A DNA stretch of 64,000 nucleotides from Shewanella sp. OMA3-2 (GCF_021513195.1 NZ_CP090974.1:2678001-2742000), one strand, 5' to 3'. Counted from the stretch's first letter, positions 8,546 to 18,729 are shown. A program made the numbers and translations. Notes: generated from the sequence alone by a model not told the origin.

Positions 8546-9514
8546 ATGAAAACGATTGCTGAAAAATATATCCATCAACATAACTTCGCATCTGTTAATG
8601 AACAAAATGTAAGACGAACATGGTATGTACTTATCATCACAGTCATCACCATGGTCATCGAAGTTATAGCCGGCACTGTTTATGGTTCTATGGCCTTACT
8701 CGCTGATGGCTGGCACATGGGAACTCATGCCGCAGCCTTTTGCATCACACTGTTCACCTATAGCTATGCCAAAAAGCATGCGAGTAGTAACAAGTTCTCT
8801 TTCGGTGTGGGCAAAGTTGGCGTGCTCGGCGGCTATACCAGTGCAATAGCATTAGGTATTGTCGCTATCATAATGCTAGCTGAATCTTTACATCGTCTAC
8901 TATCACCTATTGAAATCCAATTTAATCAATCCATTCTTGTTGCTATCGTCGGACTCATCGTCAATATCGCCAGTATGTTTATATTGGGTCATGAACATCA
9001 CGGCCATGACCACAGTGACCACCATAGTCATGAACATGAGCATAAACATGAGCATGAACATGAGCATGAGCATGAACACCATGATCATCATAGTGGTCAC
9101 GATCATAATCTCAAGGCTGCTTACTTCCATGTACTTGCTGACGCATTAACCTCGGTGTTAGCCATTTGTGCACTTCTAGTCGGAAAATTCCTTGGATGGT
9201 ATTGGTTAGATCCCATTATGGGCGTCGTTGGTGCGGTGATTATAACTAAATGGGCATTGGGTCTTATGAAGCAGACAAGCCCAATTCTTTTAGATGAAAA
9301 CATCGACAAAGAATATCAACTAGACATCATTAACACGATTAATGATGAGCACACTAAAGTTACTGATATCCATATCTGGAAAATTAGCGCTGATCATTAT
9401 TCTGCTTCAATAGCATTGTGCACAACAACAGATACCAGTGTTGAAACATTTAAACACTCTTTGAATAAGTTTGATAAGCTAAGCCACTTAACCCTCGAAG
9501 TGAATTACTGCTAA
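8546..9514 (+). CDS. dmeF: CDF-family cation efflux transporter, DmeF-like
   Basis: This inner-membrane cation diffusion facilitator probably exports divalent cobalt or nickel. Six transmembrane segments are recognisable. ALLADGWHMGTHA carries the TM2 metal-site residues (HxxxD type in this subgroup), and ILLDENID marks the start of the cytoplasmic domain. A long His/Glu/Asp-rich loop lies between TM4 and TM5 (GHEHHGHDHSDHH and following, encoded by hexamer repeats near 9026-9080). An upstream TTG at 8513 lies inside the operator dyad, so the ATG at 8546 is preferred (322 residues). Metal specificity is inferred from similarity to DmeF. Confidence 0.88.
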   Translation: MKTIAEKYIHQHNFASVNEQNVRRTWYVLIITVITMVIEVIAGTVYGSMALLADGWHMGTHAAAFCITLFTYSYAKKHASSNKFSFGVGKVGVLGGYTSAIALGIVAIIMLAESLHRLLSPIEIQFNQSILVAIVGLIVNIASMFILGHEHHGHDHSDHHSHEHEHKHEHEHEHEHEHHDHHSGHDHNLKAAYFHVLADALTSVLAICALLVGKFLGWYWLDPIMGVVGAVIITKWALGLMKQTSPILLDENIDKEYQLDIINTINDEHTKVTDIHIWKISADHYSASIALCTTTDTSVETFKHSLNKFDKLSHLTLEVNYC

Positions 9515-9522
9515 GGCCTTTT

Positions 9523-9930
9523 ATGCATTCTTTGAATAACTTAATTATCGAGTTTTACGACAAACTGTCTTCTTGGGAGCAGTCTGTCGTTAAAGATACC
9601 AGGTATTCACTAGCGCAAGTACACACTATAGAGGTGTTAGGCTCTCATGGACCGATGAGAATGAAGGAGTTAGCAGATAGACTTGGAATTACTACAGGTA
9701 CGTTAACTGTTCAGGTAGAGAAGCTGGTAAAATTTGGATTAATTACCCGCTCTCCACACGAAGACGACAGGCGCTCAATACTCGTTGGACTAACAACTGA
9801 AGGGATTGAGCTTCATACACACCATAATCGTATGCATATCCAACTGACTGAGGACATTACGCGTAACTTAGATGAAAGCTCAATTGAGGTGCTAACAGAA
9901 TGTTTCGCCAAAATGAACCGGGAGTTCTAA
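9523..9930 (+). CDS. MarR-family transcriptional regulator
   Basis: This 135-residue winged-helix repressor has the helix-turn-helix and wing in MKELADRLGITTGTLTVQVEKLVKFGLITRSPHEDDRRSI (shown here only as the region near residues 45-88; key residues are the DDRRS wing tip). It begins 8 bases after dmeF with an AAGG ribosome site, so the two genes are one operon. It is the obvious candidate to bind the TTGATWATCAA dyad upstream of dmeF. The ligand is unknown; a metal is suggested only by context. Confidence 0.88.
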   Translation: MHSLNNLIIEFYDKLSSWEQSVVKDTRYSLAQVHTIEVLGSHGPMRMKELADRLGITTGTLTVQVEKLVKFGLITRSPHEDDRRSILVGLTTEGIELHTHHNRMHIQLTEDITRNLDESSIEVLTECFAKMNREF

Positions 9931-10088
9931 TTGCAGAGTGGAATTGACACAGAATTTGATACCAGGCCGAATTGCTTTACACACAGCCCCATATATCTCT
10001 AGATAGTATGAGTCTGTGTGATTATATTGAGAATATCCACAAGGTCACGCTATTAAATAGAGATATCGCGACCTGCAGGTTTAGATAG

Positions 10089-10601
10089 TTACGACCAATG
10101 CACGTGGGTTATTTTCCAACTGCCATCGCCTTGTTTGGTTAATACCAGGGTTTCCATGTTGATTGAGTCGACAACTTTGCCCTTATACTCTCCTTGAGAG
10201 TGGCTAATTGCTGTAGAAATAGCAATATCACCGGTTATGCTTACTTGATGCTCTTTTAGGGTAACGGTTAACCCTTTAAGGTATGCCATATCAGCATGTA
10301 AGTGATGGCTGGCATACTCAACCAATGAACGTTCCACTTTACCACCTTCATAAATTTGCACATTTTCAGCGAGTGATAACCTAACAATGGTTTCATTTCC
10401 GGTTTGTAAGGCATTATGAAACTGCTTAACAAGCTGGCCTGCAGCGGAATCTACGCCGATAAACTGAGCCTTTTCGACGACATGGGTTTCATCTCCATGG
10501 GCCAAACTTAAGCCACTGTACCCTGCTGATATCAGTAACATCGCGCCCGTTAGTATTACAGCTACCTGTCTATTTTTCATTATTCTTCCTTTACTTTTCA
10601 T
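10089..10601 (-). CDS. Exported NTF2-like (SnoaL/DUF4440-type) protein
   Basis: The protein has an N-terminal signal peptide (hydrophobic core VAVILTGAMLLISAGYSGLSLA, ending before HGDETH) and a roughly 110-residue NTF2-like domain, recognised by GQLVKQFHNALQTGNE and a C-terminal WKITHVHWS. It is probably periplasmic. Two starts each have a ribosome site: the ATG at 10601 (AAGGGG) and one at 10580 (AAGGA). The shorter gives a more typical signal peptide. It is the last gene of the minus-strand copper set, just after copD. The biochemical role is unknown; several His residues could bind metal. Confidence 0.75.
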   Translation of the reverse strand: MKSKGRIMKNRQVAVILTGAMLLISAGYSGLSLAHGDETHVVEKAQFIGVDSAAGQLVKQFHNALQTGNETIVRLSLAENVQIYEGGKVERSLVEYASHHLHADMAYLKGLTVTLKEHQVSITGDIAISTAISHSQGEYKGKVVDSINMETLVLTKQGDGSWKITHVHWS

Positions 10602-10610
10602 TATTACCCC

Positions 10611-10644
10611 TTAGTTCTATTTATCGATTAGTTCTATTTATCGA
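10611..10644. repeat. 17-bp perfect tandem duplication
   Basis: TTAGTTCTATTTATCGA occurs twice in direct succession at the 3' end of copD, immediately past its stop codon. It looks like a recent slippage duplication. Confidence 0.9.
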
Positions 10645-11565
10645 TTACCCGAGACTAATAGGGCCTAACACACTAGAGAGTACTGCAGTTGTCGCTAATA
10701 TAAATATGCCAACTAGCGCCTCTAACCCTATCGATTTTTGTAATGCTTTTTTAGCGTGCGATGTGGTCGCAATCGTTAACTTAGGCACTAAAACCCATTT
10801 ATGCCATGCCGCTATAAGCAAAATGATAACCACCAAACTTAGCTTGATGGTGACCGCTATACCATAATTGGTACTGAGTAATTCAGTGGGACTATCAAAC
10901 AACATCCACACCATTCCCATGCCTGAAAGCAACACTAGAATGACAATCACTATGCCTAAACGACCAAATGTATCCATGACATTTTTTATGACGCGGTTAT
11001 CATAGACGTTGTCATTACTGTGGTCATCGGTGCTGCATAATTTCCATAATGGATAAAAAGCGCCTATCCAACTACCAATGATCAACACGTGTATCAGTAT
11101 TAAGCCTTGAGCAAGTAATCCAACTTCAGTGCTGTGGCCAATAAAAGTAAACGTGACAGCCATTAACAGACAGCTGAGAATCGCTAATACCGCAGAAAAC
11201 GTTTTGATATAGCGGTTCTTATGTAACCGTAAACCACTGGCCACTAGCATTAAACCAAAACCGATTAAGCGCCAAAGTACCGTTTGCCCTACCTGGGTTG
11301 GCCAAAGAAACGCATGCATCTGCGCATCAAATATTCCCATCAAGCCGCTTTCAGCAAAAGCGCCTACTTGAGCAAAATAATTGACACTCACGGCAATCAA
11401 GCCCAAAACGGCACCTAGGCCGGTATATTTTGCAACGCTAATGCTGAGATTACGTTGACCCTTAATGAGATATTGCATCAATGTGCCGCCAATAACGGCG
11501 GCAACACTCAGATAAATAACCCATTTAGATATCAACACCGATATTTCAAATACGGTTAATATCAT
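10645..11565 (-). CDS. copD: Copper resistance membrane protein CopD
   Basis: This 306-residue inner-membrane protein has about eight hydrophobic segments and matches the CopD/PcoD family, which is thought to move copper from periplasmic CopC across the membrane. Conserved features include the His-containing QMHAFLWPTQVGQTVLWR and FIGHSTE segments and LIHVLIIGSWIGAFYPL. It follows copC by 14 bases on the same strand, the usual CopC-CopD pairing. Length is typical. Confidence 0.9.
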   Translation of the reverse strand: MILTVFEISVLISKWVIYLSVAAVIGGTLMQYLIKGQRNLSISVAKYTGLGAVLGLIAVSVNYFAQVGAFAESGLMGIFDAQMHAFLWPTQVGQTVLWRLIGFGLMLVASGLRLHKNRYIKTFSAVLAILSCLLMAVTFTFIGHSTEVGLLAQGLILIHVLIIGSWIGAFYPLWKLCSTDDHSNDNVYDNRVIKNVMDTFGRLGIVIVILVLLSGMGMVWMLFDSPTELLSTNYGIAVTIKLSLVVIILLIAAWHKWVLVPKLTIATTSHAKKALQKSIGLEALVGIFILATTAVLSSVLGPISLG

Positions 11566-11579
11566 GTTTACTCATCCAT

Positions 11580-12002
11580 TTATTGGTGTGCAGTGTGCTC
11601 GCTAATCTCATGCTCCATTTTCATAGGCGGTGCACTGCGAGAGTTCATGCCAGAGTCGTGAAGCATAAAGCTAAAGTTGCCTTTCATCTTATGACCGTCG
11701 TCACCCATGATCATCCAGTTAACCGTGTAATTAGCTGCGCTTAATGATGGTAGGGCGAATGAAAATGCTGCTTGGCTGCTCGTGCTTGCCGGTAATGTTA
11801 GCGGTACGCTTTGCTGCTTGTCATCTTGCATTGTTAATTTGACCAAACGCACCGGAGCCGTAAAGGTCAGTTCAAGTGTTGTTGGGGCTTGACTTAGCAT
11901 AGCGCCGTTAGCGGGCATTGAACTGCCCAGTCCGACATGAGCAAATGCTGAAGCACTCAGCAATAGACTTGCTACGACTAAAACGTTGTTAAATAATTTC
12001 AT
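11580..12002 (-). CDS. copC: Periplasmic copper-binding protein CopC
   Basis: A 140-residue exported protein. The signal peptide is about residues 1-21 (...SASAFA) and the mature protein begins HVGLGSSMPANGA, with the N-terminal His that binds Cu(II) in CopC/YobA proteins. Later family marks are LELTFTAPVRL and the C-terminal GDDGHKMKGNFSF with the second conserved Asp/His. The Met/His-rich tail (MNSRSAPPMKMEHEISEH) may add Cu(I) sites. It is part of the copA-copB-copC-copD run. Confidence 0.92.
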   Translation of the reverse strand: MKLFNNVLVVASLLLSASAFAHVGLGSSMPANGAMLSQAPTTLELTFTAPVRLVKLTMQDDKQQSVPLTLPASTSSQAAFSFALPSLSAANYTVNWMIMGDDGHKMKGNFSFMLHDSGMNSRSAPPMKMEHEISEHTAHQ

Positions 12003-12116
12003 GATATTTCCTTTTATATTGTTTATAACGAACGAAAACGGTTCACATAAATGATTAAATATTGGCTTAGCTAACCTCTTGGCGCCAAGCCTTCAACTAA
12101 GTGTACGAACGAGGTC

Positions 12117-12830
12117 TTAGAACCACGCGCTAAAACCAATGACAAACTGGGTTTCTTGTGTTTCTTCCCCTTCACTTCGGGCATAATCGGCGGTATTACC
12201 CAGTTTCTGACGCCAATCGACACCGATATAGGGCGCGAACTCTCGAACAATCTCGTATCTCAATCTCAGCCCTGCACTGACGTCTGATATGCCAGAGCCA
12301 ATTCCAAGTTCTGCATCGTCCTTACCAAATAAATTAACTTCTACTTCAGGTGTTAATATCCACTTTTGAGTGATTAACAGTTCATATTCCGCACTTAAAC
12401 GCATGGCCGTACGGCCTTGTTCACCTATGAATAAGGCCGCGTCAATATCAAAGAAATATGGCGCTAACCCTTGAACCCCAATAACAGCCCAATTACGGGT
12501 CGGCGTCGGTTTGATATCGGTTTTAATACCGAATTGTACATCCCAGTATGGTGCGATGGGCTTACTGTAAAGAGTCTGTATTTCAAGGTCTTGCTTATCA
12601 CTATTTGCATATTCACCTTCGGTTTTAAGCCACAACTTGTGCAAATCGTAACCGAGCCAGGCTTGTGCACTAAATTGGGTGGGATCGTGCGATTCCACGC
12701 CTTTTTCAAATTGATCCAGCATGACTTTTGTTAATAGAGGGTCATCATTACCGCCGGCAAACACCGCTGAGCTGGTCAATGTGGCGCCTAGGCTCAACAG
12801 CCCCAAGGCCATTAAATTCGTTTTATTCAT
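12117..12830 (-). CDS. copB: Outer-membrane copper resistance protein CopB
   Basis: A 237-residue CopB/PcoB-family protein predicted to form an outer-membrane beta barrel. The signal peptide is about residues 1-25. Barrel-like alternating strands follow (AWLGYDLHKLWLKTEGEYAN, RLRYEIVREFAPYIGVDW), and the protein ends in a terminal aromatic (FSAWF), as expected for an outer-membrane protein. The Met/His-rich N-terminal domain of longer CopB proteins is missing. An upstream in-frame start at 12908 would lie inside copA, so the ATG at 12830 with AAGGG upstream was chosen. Confidence 0.9.
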   Translation of the reverse strand: MNKTNLMALGLLSLGATLTSSAVFAGGNDDPLLTKVMLDQFEKGVESHDPTQFSAQAWLGYDLHKLWLKTEGEYANSDKQDLEIQTLYSKPIAPYWDVQFGIKTDIKPTPTRNWAVIGVQGLAPYFFDIDAALFIGEQGRTAMRLSAEYELLITQKWILTPEVEVNLFGKDDAELGIGSGISDVSAGLRLRYEIVREFAPYIGVDWRQKLGNTADYARSEGEETQETQFVIGFSAWF

Positions 12831-12841
12831 TTGTATTGCCC

Positions 12842-14904
12842 TTATTTCACCACGACTTTTCTGAACATGCCTGGCATGTGGAATAACAAGTGGCAATGAT
12901 ATGCCCATTGCCCTTTTGCATCGGCTGTGACCAAATAACTGATCTTAGAACCTGGCTGAACTAATACCGTGTGCTTACGTGGAATAAAATCAGGGTCGCC
13001 TGTCTCTAACTCACTCCACATACCATGCAAATGCATAGGGTGAGTCATCATAGTGTCGTTCACTAAGGTGATCCGCAGTCTTTCACCGTATTCAAACTCT
13101 AATGGCGCGGCGTCCATAAATTTCACCCCATTCACAGACCACATATATCGGTTCATATTGCCGGTTAAATGCAGTTGAATTTCGCGGCTAGGTTGGCGCG
13201 TGTCGTAAGTAGGATGTAAGCCTTTAATATCGCCATAGGTTAATACTTTACGGTTGAATTGCTGTTGATGGTCACGCAGCCCAATCCGGGATCGTGTAAG
13301 CCACTTTTTGGCGCATCGGCACGCATATCCACTTGTGGGCCGAACTCAGTTTCAATGTGTTTAATTTCATTGTTACTGCCAAAGCCTGCAAGCCCTAATC
13401 CTGATACTGTCGCTTTCGCAGCGCCCATCGCCATCTTGCTGTGATCCATACCTGACATATCACCGCCGCCCATGTCCATTTTGCTATGATCCATGCCTGA
13501 CATGTCACCTGCGCCCATGTCCATCTTGCTATGATCCATACCTGACATATCACCGCCGCCCATGTCCATTTTGCTATGATCCATGCCTGACATATCACCG
13601 CCGCCCATGTCCATTTTGCTATGATCCATGCCTGACATATCACCAGCGCCCATGTCCATTTTGCTATGATCCATGCCTGACATATCACCAGCGCCCATGT
13701 CCATTTTGCTATGATCCATACCATTCATGTCCATGTCACTCATGTCCATGCCCATATCACTGTGGCCAAGCACTGGCCTAGGATCCATTGGCGGAATAGG
13801 CGCATGTAAATTGGCATCTGAGGTGAGATTACCTACCGTAAAGCCGGTGCGGTCAATACTCTGCGCGAAAATACAGTAGGCATTGTCAACCTCAGGCTCA
13901 ATAACCACATCGTAGGTTTCGGCGACGCCTATTCGAAATTCATCCACCAAAACGGGTTGAATGTTCTGACCATCACTGGCAACAACACTCATCTTAAGGC
14001 CCGGTATGCGCACATCAAATATGGTCATAGCAGAACTATTTATAACGCGTAAGCGTACTTTCTCACCTTGTTTAAACAACCCTTGCCAGCCCTGTTGCGG
14101 AGGGTTGCCATTCATTAAATAGGTGTAAGTTGAGCCAGTCACATCAGAAATATCGCTGTCACTCATGCGCGCGTTGTTCCACATCGAACGGGCGTTCCAG
14201 GTATTGGCTAAGCCATCTTTATTCACGTCAGAGAAAAAATCCATTATCGTACGCTCACGATAATTATAGTAATCGGCTTGTTTCTTTAATTTCGCATAAA
14301 TATTTTCAGGGGCTTCGTCAGACCAATCAGACAGCATGATCACATAATCACGGTCATATATGACCGGATCGGGGCTCGCAGGATCTATCACAATAGCGCC
14401 AAATAAACCGGTTTGTTCTTGATAACCTGAATGACTGTGATACCAATAAGTGCCACTTTGCTGGACGGTAAATTGATACTCAAATGTTTCACCGGGTTTT
14501 ATGCCATCAAAGCTAAAGCCAGGCACACCGTCCATTTCGGTGGGTAAAATAATACCGTGCCAGTGAATAGAACTATCATGATCGAGATTATTTTTCACTC
14601 TTAAGGTGACTGTTTCACCTTCTTTCCAACGTAATAACGGCGCGGGCAGTAATTGGTTTACCACAGTGGCCCGAGCAGATTTTCCGGTAAAATTAACCAT
14701 CTTATAGTCAATTGATAAGTCGAACACTTTGCCAGAAAGCTGGCTCAACGATTGGCTTAACGCATTAGCGAAGGCATTTTTAGGGAAAGGGATCGACATC
14801 AATGCCAACATGGCGGATGCACCAAACACAAACCGGCGTCGACTGTTATTGGGTTCACTGTTTGTCGTTTGAATCATGGGTTTTATCATATATTGAGATT
14901 TCAT
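12842..14904 (-). pseudogene. copA: Multicopper oxidase CopA, frameshifted near its C-terminus
   Basis: A periplasmic Cu(I) oxidase with a Tat signal (SRRRFVFG, residues 21-28), HWHG (114-117) and HSH (156-158) in the first cupredoxin domain, and a long Met-rich insert. The first frame stops at 13240. A second frame continues with LRDHQQQFNRKVLTYGDI and then HPMHLHG and HCHLLFHM, which supply the type 1 copper and the rest of the trinuclear site. Restoring one base at the CCC run 13280-13282 gives a continuous 687-residue protein, normal for CopA. The truncated product would lack essential ligands. It overlaps the DUF411 stop by ATGA. One-base loss could be a sequencing error. Confidence 0.92.
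13421..13720 (-). repeat. 45-bp tandem repeats encoding Met-rich copper-binding units in CopA
   Basis: Nearly seven units of 45 bp encode MDHSKMDMG(A/G)GDMSG, with a final MDHSKMAMG. Each unit brings four or five Met and one His, as in CopA/PcoA copper-binding inserts. The copies differ at only a few bases, which points to recent expansion. Confidence 0.93.
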
Positions 14905-15416
14905 TGCACAGACTCCTCAAGCGAGTTTACTTGGGCGTAAACTTGGCTACTGCCATCTTTTTTCAACAGTATCACTTGGTACGGCATAAATTTATCTTGG
15001 TACTCCATACCAGGGCTGCCCACAGGCATAGCGGGTACGGTTAGGCCGATAGCATCTTTAGGGGGTGTTGCTAAAAAACGACTAATGAATTTTGCAGGGA
15101 TATGCCCTTCAAACACATAACCTTGTGATGACACTGCGGTATGACAAGATTGCATTGAAGCAGGAATACCCTTTGATTGTTTAAACTTATAAAGGTTGTC
15201 AATATTGTGGACATTAACACTAAAGCCACGCTCACTAATATACGTTAGCCATTTCTCACAACAGCCACAATTGGCATCTTTATAAACAGTGAGTAATGGC
15301 GCTGCAGAGTCAGGTTCCGTTGCATGGGCAGGTAACATCCCTCCCATAATTTGCAGAATAAAAACAGTGCCTATAACACCAAAAAAACGAATAGCATTGC
15401 GATATAAATCAGACAT
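14901..15416 (-). CDS. DUF411 metal-binding exported protein
   Basis: A 171-residue protein with a hydrophobic N-terminal signal or anchor (about residues 12-32) and a DUF411 domain: TVYKDANCGCCEKW (CxCC motif), SCHTAVSSQGYVFEGHIPA, and LTVPAMPVGSPGME. DUF411 proteins are common beside copA/copB genes and are thought to bind copper in the periplasm. GGAGG lies upstream of the ATG. Its stop overlaps the copA start by four bases, so translation is probably coupled. Confidence 0.9.
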   Translation of the reverse strand: MSDLYRNAIRFFGVIGTVFILQIMGGMLPAHATEPDSAAPLLTVYKDANCGCCEKWLTYISERGFSVNVHNIDNLYKFKQSKGIPASMQSCHTAVSSQGYVFEGHIPAKFISRFLATPPKDAIGLTVPAMPVGSPGMEYQDKFMPYQVILLKKDGSSQVYAQVNSLEESVQ

Positions 15417-15553
15417 AATATTGCCTCCAAATCAAATTTCGTCACATTAAACAACGCGGTTTAATGCCAGTTTATTAACCGAAAAAGTTAAAAAATTGAA
15501 ACTACATGATTGGCTAGGACAGTTAGCAAAAAAAAGGCGTAACTGTGCCTATG

Positions 15554-15925
15554 TTAGACAAATATGGGAGGACGGTATAAAGAAGAACGATGCTGAGGCA
15601 TAATTGCTGAGGTAAACATTGTTGTAGCATTAAATAGACTGACTTCTGATTTAAGCGTTGGCATAGCCATTGTTAAAGCAACAGATAAGCATGAACCGAC
15701 AGGACAATGGCAAGTTTGATCACAACAATCATCACTTATATTGTCATTGCTCTCTGCCATCATGTTCATTTGCATATTGGTTTCATGACATGCACTGCCA
15801 TTACCTTTATCGGCAGCTATATTTGAGGTCGTCATAGGCATAAAGCATGGCAAAATCACAGATGCAAAAGTTTGACCGACAAACGTCAGTAAAACAAACA
15901 TCATGATTAAGTGAACTTTACGCAT
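15554..15925 (-). CDS. Small exported Cys/Met/His-rich protein
   Basis: A 123-residue protein starting at an ATG with GGAG upstream (an earlier in-frame ATG at 15979 is less likely). A signal peptide covers about residues 1-22 (VHLIMMFVLLTFVGQTFAS). The mature part has CHETNMQMNMMAE followed by DDCCDQTCHCPVGSC, an obvious soft-metal-binding pattern, and then a second hydrophobic stretch. It resembles DUF2946-type proteins found near copper genes, but that is tentative. Its place between cupredoxin and DUF411 genes supports a copper role. Confidence 0.7.
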   Translation of the reverse strand: MRKVHLIMMFVLLTFVGQTFASVILPCFMPMTTSNIAADKGNGSACHETNMQMNMMAESNDNISDDCCDQTCHCPVGSCLSVALTMAMPTLKSEVSLFNATTMFTSAIMPQHRSSLYRPPIFV

Positions 15926-16080
15926 TGAGACTCCAAAAGAAACTGTAAATAGGATAGTGAAATATAGCTTGTTAAACAAGAGTTAGTTATTTAAGGCGTT
16001 ATTTAGTTCGCGCATATAACATTACAGCTTTAGCTTAATACGACACTTTCCTGATATATCACCACTGGCCTATTTTTTTA

Positions 16081-16105
16081 TAATGGGGTTTTATTAACCC
16101 CATTA
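16081..16105. terminator. Hairpin after the cupredoxin gene
   Basis: 10-bp arms (16081-16090 and 16096-16105) with a 5-nt loop lie 17 bases past the cupredoxin stop. There is no T-run on the minus strand, so intrinsic termination is uncertain. Confidence 0.45.
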
Positions 16106-16121
16106 GTAACTATGGTAATAC

Positions 16122-16472
16122 TTACTCAACAATCAACACGCCTTGATACATTTTCATCTGACAATGAAATGGATACTCCCCCTTTTCCAGGGCCGGTAAG
16201 GCTATTGTCGTTGGCTTATCCAGCGCTAAGTCCTGGCTAATTTCCAAGTCGGGTAGCAAGACTGTGGCTGAACATCCTGATTTGTCTTGGCGTAAAAAGG
16301 TTATTTTTGTTGGTGTATTAGCCGCAATCTTAATTCGTGCTGGCGAATACACACCGTCTTTAACCAGTATCGATGTGCTAGCGTCAACACTCGCACCGTT
16401 TGCCGGTTTATATAACCAAAACCACCAAATGATAAAACCGATTAATGCGATACACAGTAAATTAATTAACAT
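16122..16472 (-). CDS. Membrane-anchored cupredoxin-domain protein
   Basis: A 116-residue protein with one N-terminal transmembrane anchor (LLCIALIGFIIWWFWLY) and a cupredoxin fold facing the periplasm. The copper-site region is CSATVLLPDL plus the C-terminal YPFHCQMKMYQG, giving Cys, His and Met ligands. A strong AGGAGG six bases before the ATG at 16472 fixes the start. It lies 10 bases after the P-type ATPase gene and is probably co-transcribed, as a periplasmic acceptor for exported Cu(I). Confidence 0.82.
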   Translation of the reverse strand: MLINLLCIALIGFIIWWFWLYKPANGASVDASTSILVKDGVYSPARIKIAANTPTKITFLRQDKSGCSATVLLPDLEISQDLALDKPTTIALPALEKGEYPFHCQMKMYQGVLIVE

Positions 16473-16482
16473 GTTAAACCTC

Positions 16483-18729
16483 CTAGTGTTGTTTCGCTTT
16501 AAACAAACGTAAACGGTTAGCATTACTCACTACTGTTAGTGATGAAAAGGCCATCGCAGCACCGGCAATCACTGGATTAAGCAAAATTCCAAATACTGGA
16601 AAAAGCACACCCGCGGCTAAGGGAATACCGGCGATGTTGTAAATAAATGCGCCAAACAAGTTTTGTTTAATGTTGCGCAGCGTTGCTTTACTAATGGCTA
16701 TCGCATCTGCTAAGCCATGAAGAGAGCCACGCATTAAGGTAATATCAGCGCTTTCTATCGCCACATCTGTGCCTGTTCCAATAGCAAAGCCGACATCGGC
16801 TAACGCTAATGCGGGGGCGTCATTAATGCCATCGCCGGTCATACCAACCACTTCATTTTGTTGCTGAAGTTCTGCCACTTTATTGGCTTTATCTTCTGGC
16901 ATGACTTCTGCGAAAAAGTCATCAATACCGACTTTTTTAGCCACTGCTGCTGCGGTCGCTTTATTGTCCCCAGTTAACATAATCACTTTGATGCCACTGC
17001 GTTTCAGTCTCGCTATCGCTTCGATTGAGTCAGGCTTTATTGGATCTGATACCGCTATAATGGCCAGTAACTTCCCCGCAAGTGCCAAATACATTGGTGT
17101 TTTAGCTTCTTCTGCTAATATTTGAGCTTTTGCTTCATGAAGATCAATATCAATGTGTTTGTCATGCATCAGTTTTTTATTACCAAATAATAATATCTGG
17201 CTATCCACTTCAGCTTCGACACCTTTGCCTGAAATGGCAGTAAAGTGTTCTGTGTTAATCGCATCAACGCCTCTAGCATGTGCGCTTTCAACAATGGCTT
17301 GGGCTAATGGGTGTTCTGAGTGACTTTCAATCCCAGCGGCCAGCCCAAGTACCTGCTCTTCACTGTCGGCATTGACCAGAATAATATCGGTAACCTGCGG
17401 TTTACCTTCGGTAATAGTGCCAGTTTTATCTAATATCATGGCGGTGATTTTAGACGCGGTTTGCAATGCTTCACCGTTACGAATAAGCACCCCTGATTCA
17501 GCCGCCTTACCTACGCCGACCATGACTGACATTGGCGTTGCGAGTCCTAGCGCACAAGGACAAGCAATAATTAATATCGTTGTAGCAGACACGATGGCAA
17601 ATACGCTCGATGGCTCAGGGCCAAAGTTAAACCACACCATGGCACTGACTATCGCGATAATCATAATCGCTGGCACAAAGTAAGCGGCTATGGCATCAGC
17701 TAAACGTCCAATCGGCGGCTTAGAGTTTTGCGCCCGTTTGACCATGCTAATAATGCGCGCCAGTGCGGTATCTTTACCTACTCGAGTGGCTTTAAATATG
17801 ATTGAGCCTGATTTATTTAAGGTGCCAGTGACCACATCATCACCGAGTACTTTTTCAACCGGCATTGGCTCACCGGTCAACATTGATTCATCAATGGTGC
17901 TGTTACCTTCAATAACCACTCCATCTACGGGGATTTTTTCGCCTGGGCGAACTCTAACGTGATCGTTAAGTAATACATGGGCAATGTCGATATCGAGGTC
18001 TTTTCCATCACGGATAACCCGAGCTGTTTTGGCTTGCAAGCCAATGAGACGCTTAATGGCTTCTGAGGTTTTACCGCGTGCTTTAACTTCGAGTGCTAAA
18101 CCAAGATTAATTAAACCAATAATCATTGCGGTCGCTTCAAAGTATACATGCCTTGCCATCTCGGGAAATAGTTGTGGAAATGCAACAATCAACATCGAGT
18201 AAACCCAAGCTGTTCCAGTTCCTAAGGCAATAAGGGTATCCATATTGGCGTTATGGTTTAAAAATGATTTCCAGGCGCCAATATAAAAATGCCGACCGGA
18301 GATCAACATAATGGCCAGAGTCATCACACCAACCAACCCCCACACCACTTGCTCTGATAGGGTTGATACCGTCATTTCGCCAATAAACAGTCCATAAACC
18401 ATCAACGGAATACCGACGGACAACGCGATAAAGGTATGGCGCAATAAACTTTTATAATGTTGTAAATCAGCCTGTTCTTTCTCATTCATGGCATCTTCTG
18501 CCGACTCGGCCTGTATTTGAGTGGCGTTATAACCGGCGCTTTCTACCGCTTTGATAATCAACTCGGCAGATGCTTTACCCGTAACCAGTACCGTTCTGTC
18601 GGCAAAGTTCATCTCGGCCGAATCAACGCCTTGCACGCTGTTAATCGCTTTTTCAATTTTGCCTACACAACTGGCGCAACCTGCGCCGAGGATATTGAGT
18701 TGCATAGGTGAGTGTGTCGTATGATCCAT
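16483..18729 (-). CDS. copA: Copper-exporting P1B-type ATPase
   Basis: A 748-residue inner-membrane pump that exports Cu(I) using ATP. It has one N-terminal heavy-metal-associated domain (GAGCASC, C18 and C21), eight transmembrane segments, the CPC motif at 390-392 in TM6, the phosphorylated Asp D434 in DKTGTIT, and [12 protein letters not shown] in TM7 and MxxSS in TM8 ([16 protein letters not shown]) mark the Cu(I) subgroup. Its ATG overlaps the MerR stop (TAATG). This CopA is unrelated to the multicopper oxidase also called CopA in this cluster. Confidence 0.95.
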   Translation of the reverse strand: MDHTTHSPMQLNILGAGCASCVGKIEKAINSVQGVDSAEMNFADRTVLVTGKASAELIIKAVESAGYNATQIQAESAEDAMNEKEQADLQHYKSLLRHTFIALSVGIPLMVYGLFIGEMTVSTLSEQVVWGLVGVMTLAIMLISGRHFYIGAWKSFLNHNANMDTLIALGTGTAWVYSMLIVAFPQLFPEMARHVYFEATAMIIGLINLGLALEVKARGKTSEAIKRLIGLQAKTARVIRDGKDLDIDIAHVLLNDHVRVRPGEKIPVDGVVIEGNSTIDESMLTGEPMPVEKVLGDDVVTGTLNKSGSIIFKATRVGKDTALARIISMVKRAQNSKPPIGRLADAIAAYFVPAIMIIAIVSAMVWFNFGPEPSSVFAIVSATTILIIACPCALGLATPMSVMVGVGKAAESGVLIRNGEALQTASKITAMILDKTGTITEGKPQVTDIILVNADSEEQVLGLAAGIESHSEHPLAQAIVESAHARGVDAINTEHFTAISGKGVEAEVDSQILLFGNKKLMHDKHIDIDLHEAKAQILAEEAKTPMYLALAGKLLAIIAVSDPIKPDSIEAIARLKRSGIKVIMLTGDNKATAAAVAKKVGIDDFFAEVMPEDKANKVAELQQQNEVVGMTGDGINDAPALALADVGFAIGTGTDVAIESADITLMRGSLHGLADAIAISKATLRNIKQNLFGAFIYNIAGIPLAAGVLFPVFGILLNPVIAGAAMAFSSLTVVSNANRLRLFKAKQH

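Noticed and set aside
9026..9080. CATGAG hexamer repeats
   Set aside because: These encode the His/Glu-rich metal loop of DmeF, expected for the family; not an independent element.
8903..9149. Met-rich open frames on both strands in the dmeF loop region
   Set aside because: By-products of the His-codon repeat read in other frames.
13421..13720. Regularly spaced repeats that might suggest a CRISPR array
   Set aside because: Units are contiguous 45-bp coding repeats with no unique spacers and lie in frame in copA.
13395..13724. Alternative-frame repeat protein (WIIAKWTWA units)
   Set aside because: Shadow of the Met-rich repeats of copA in another frame.
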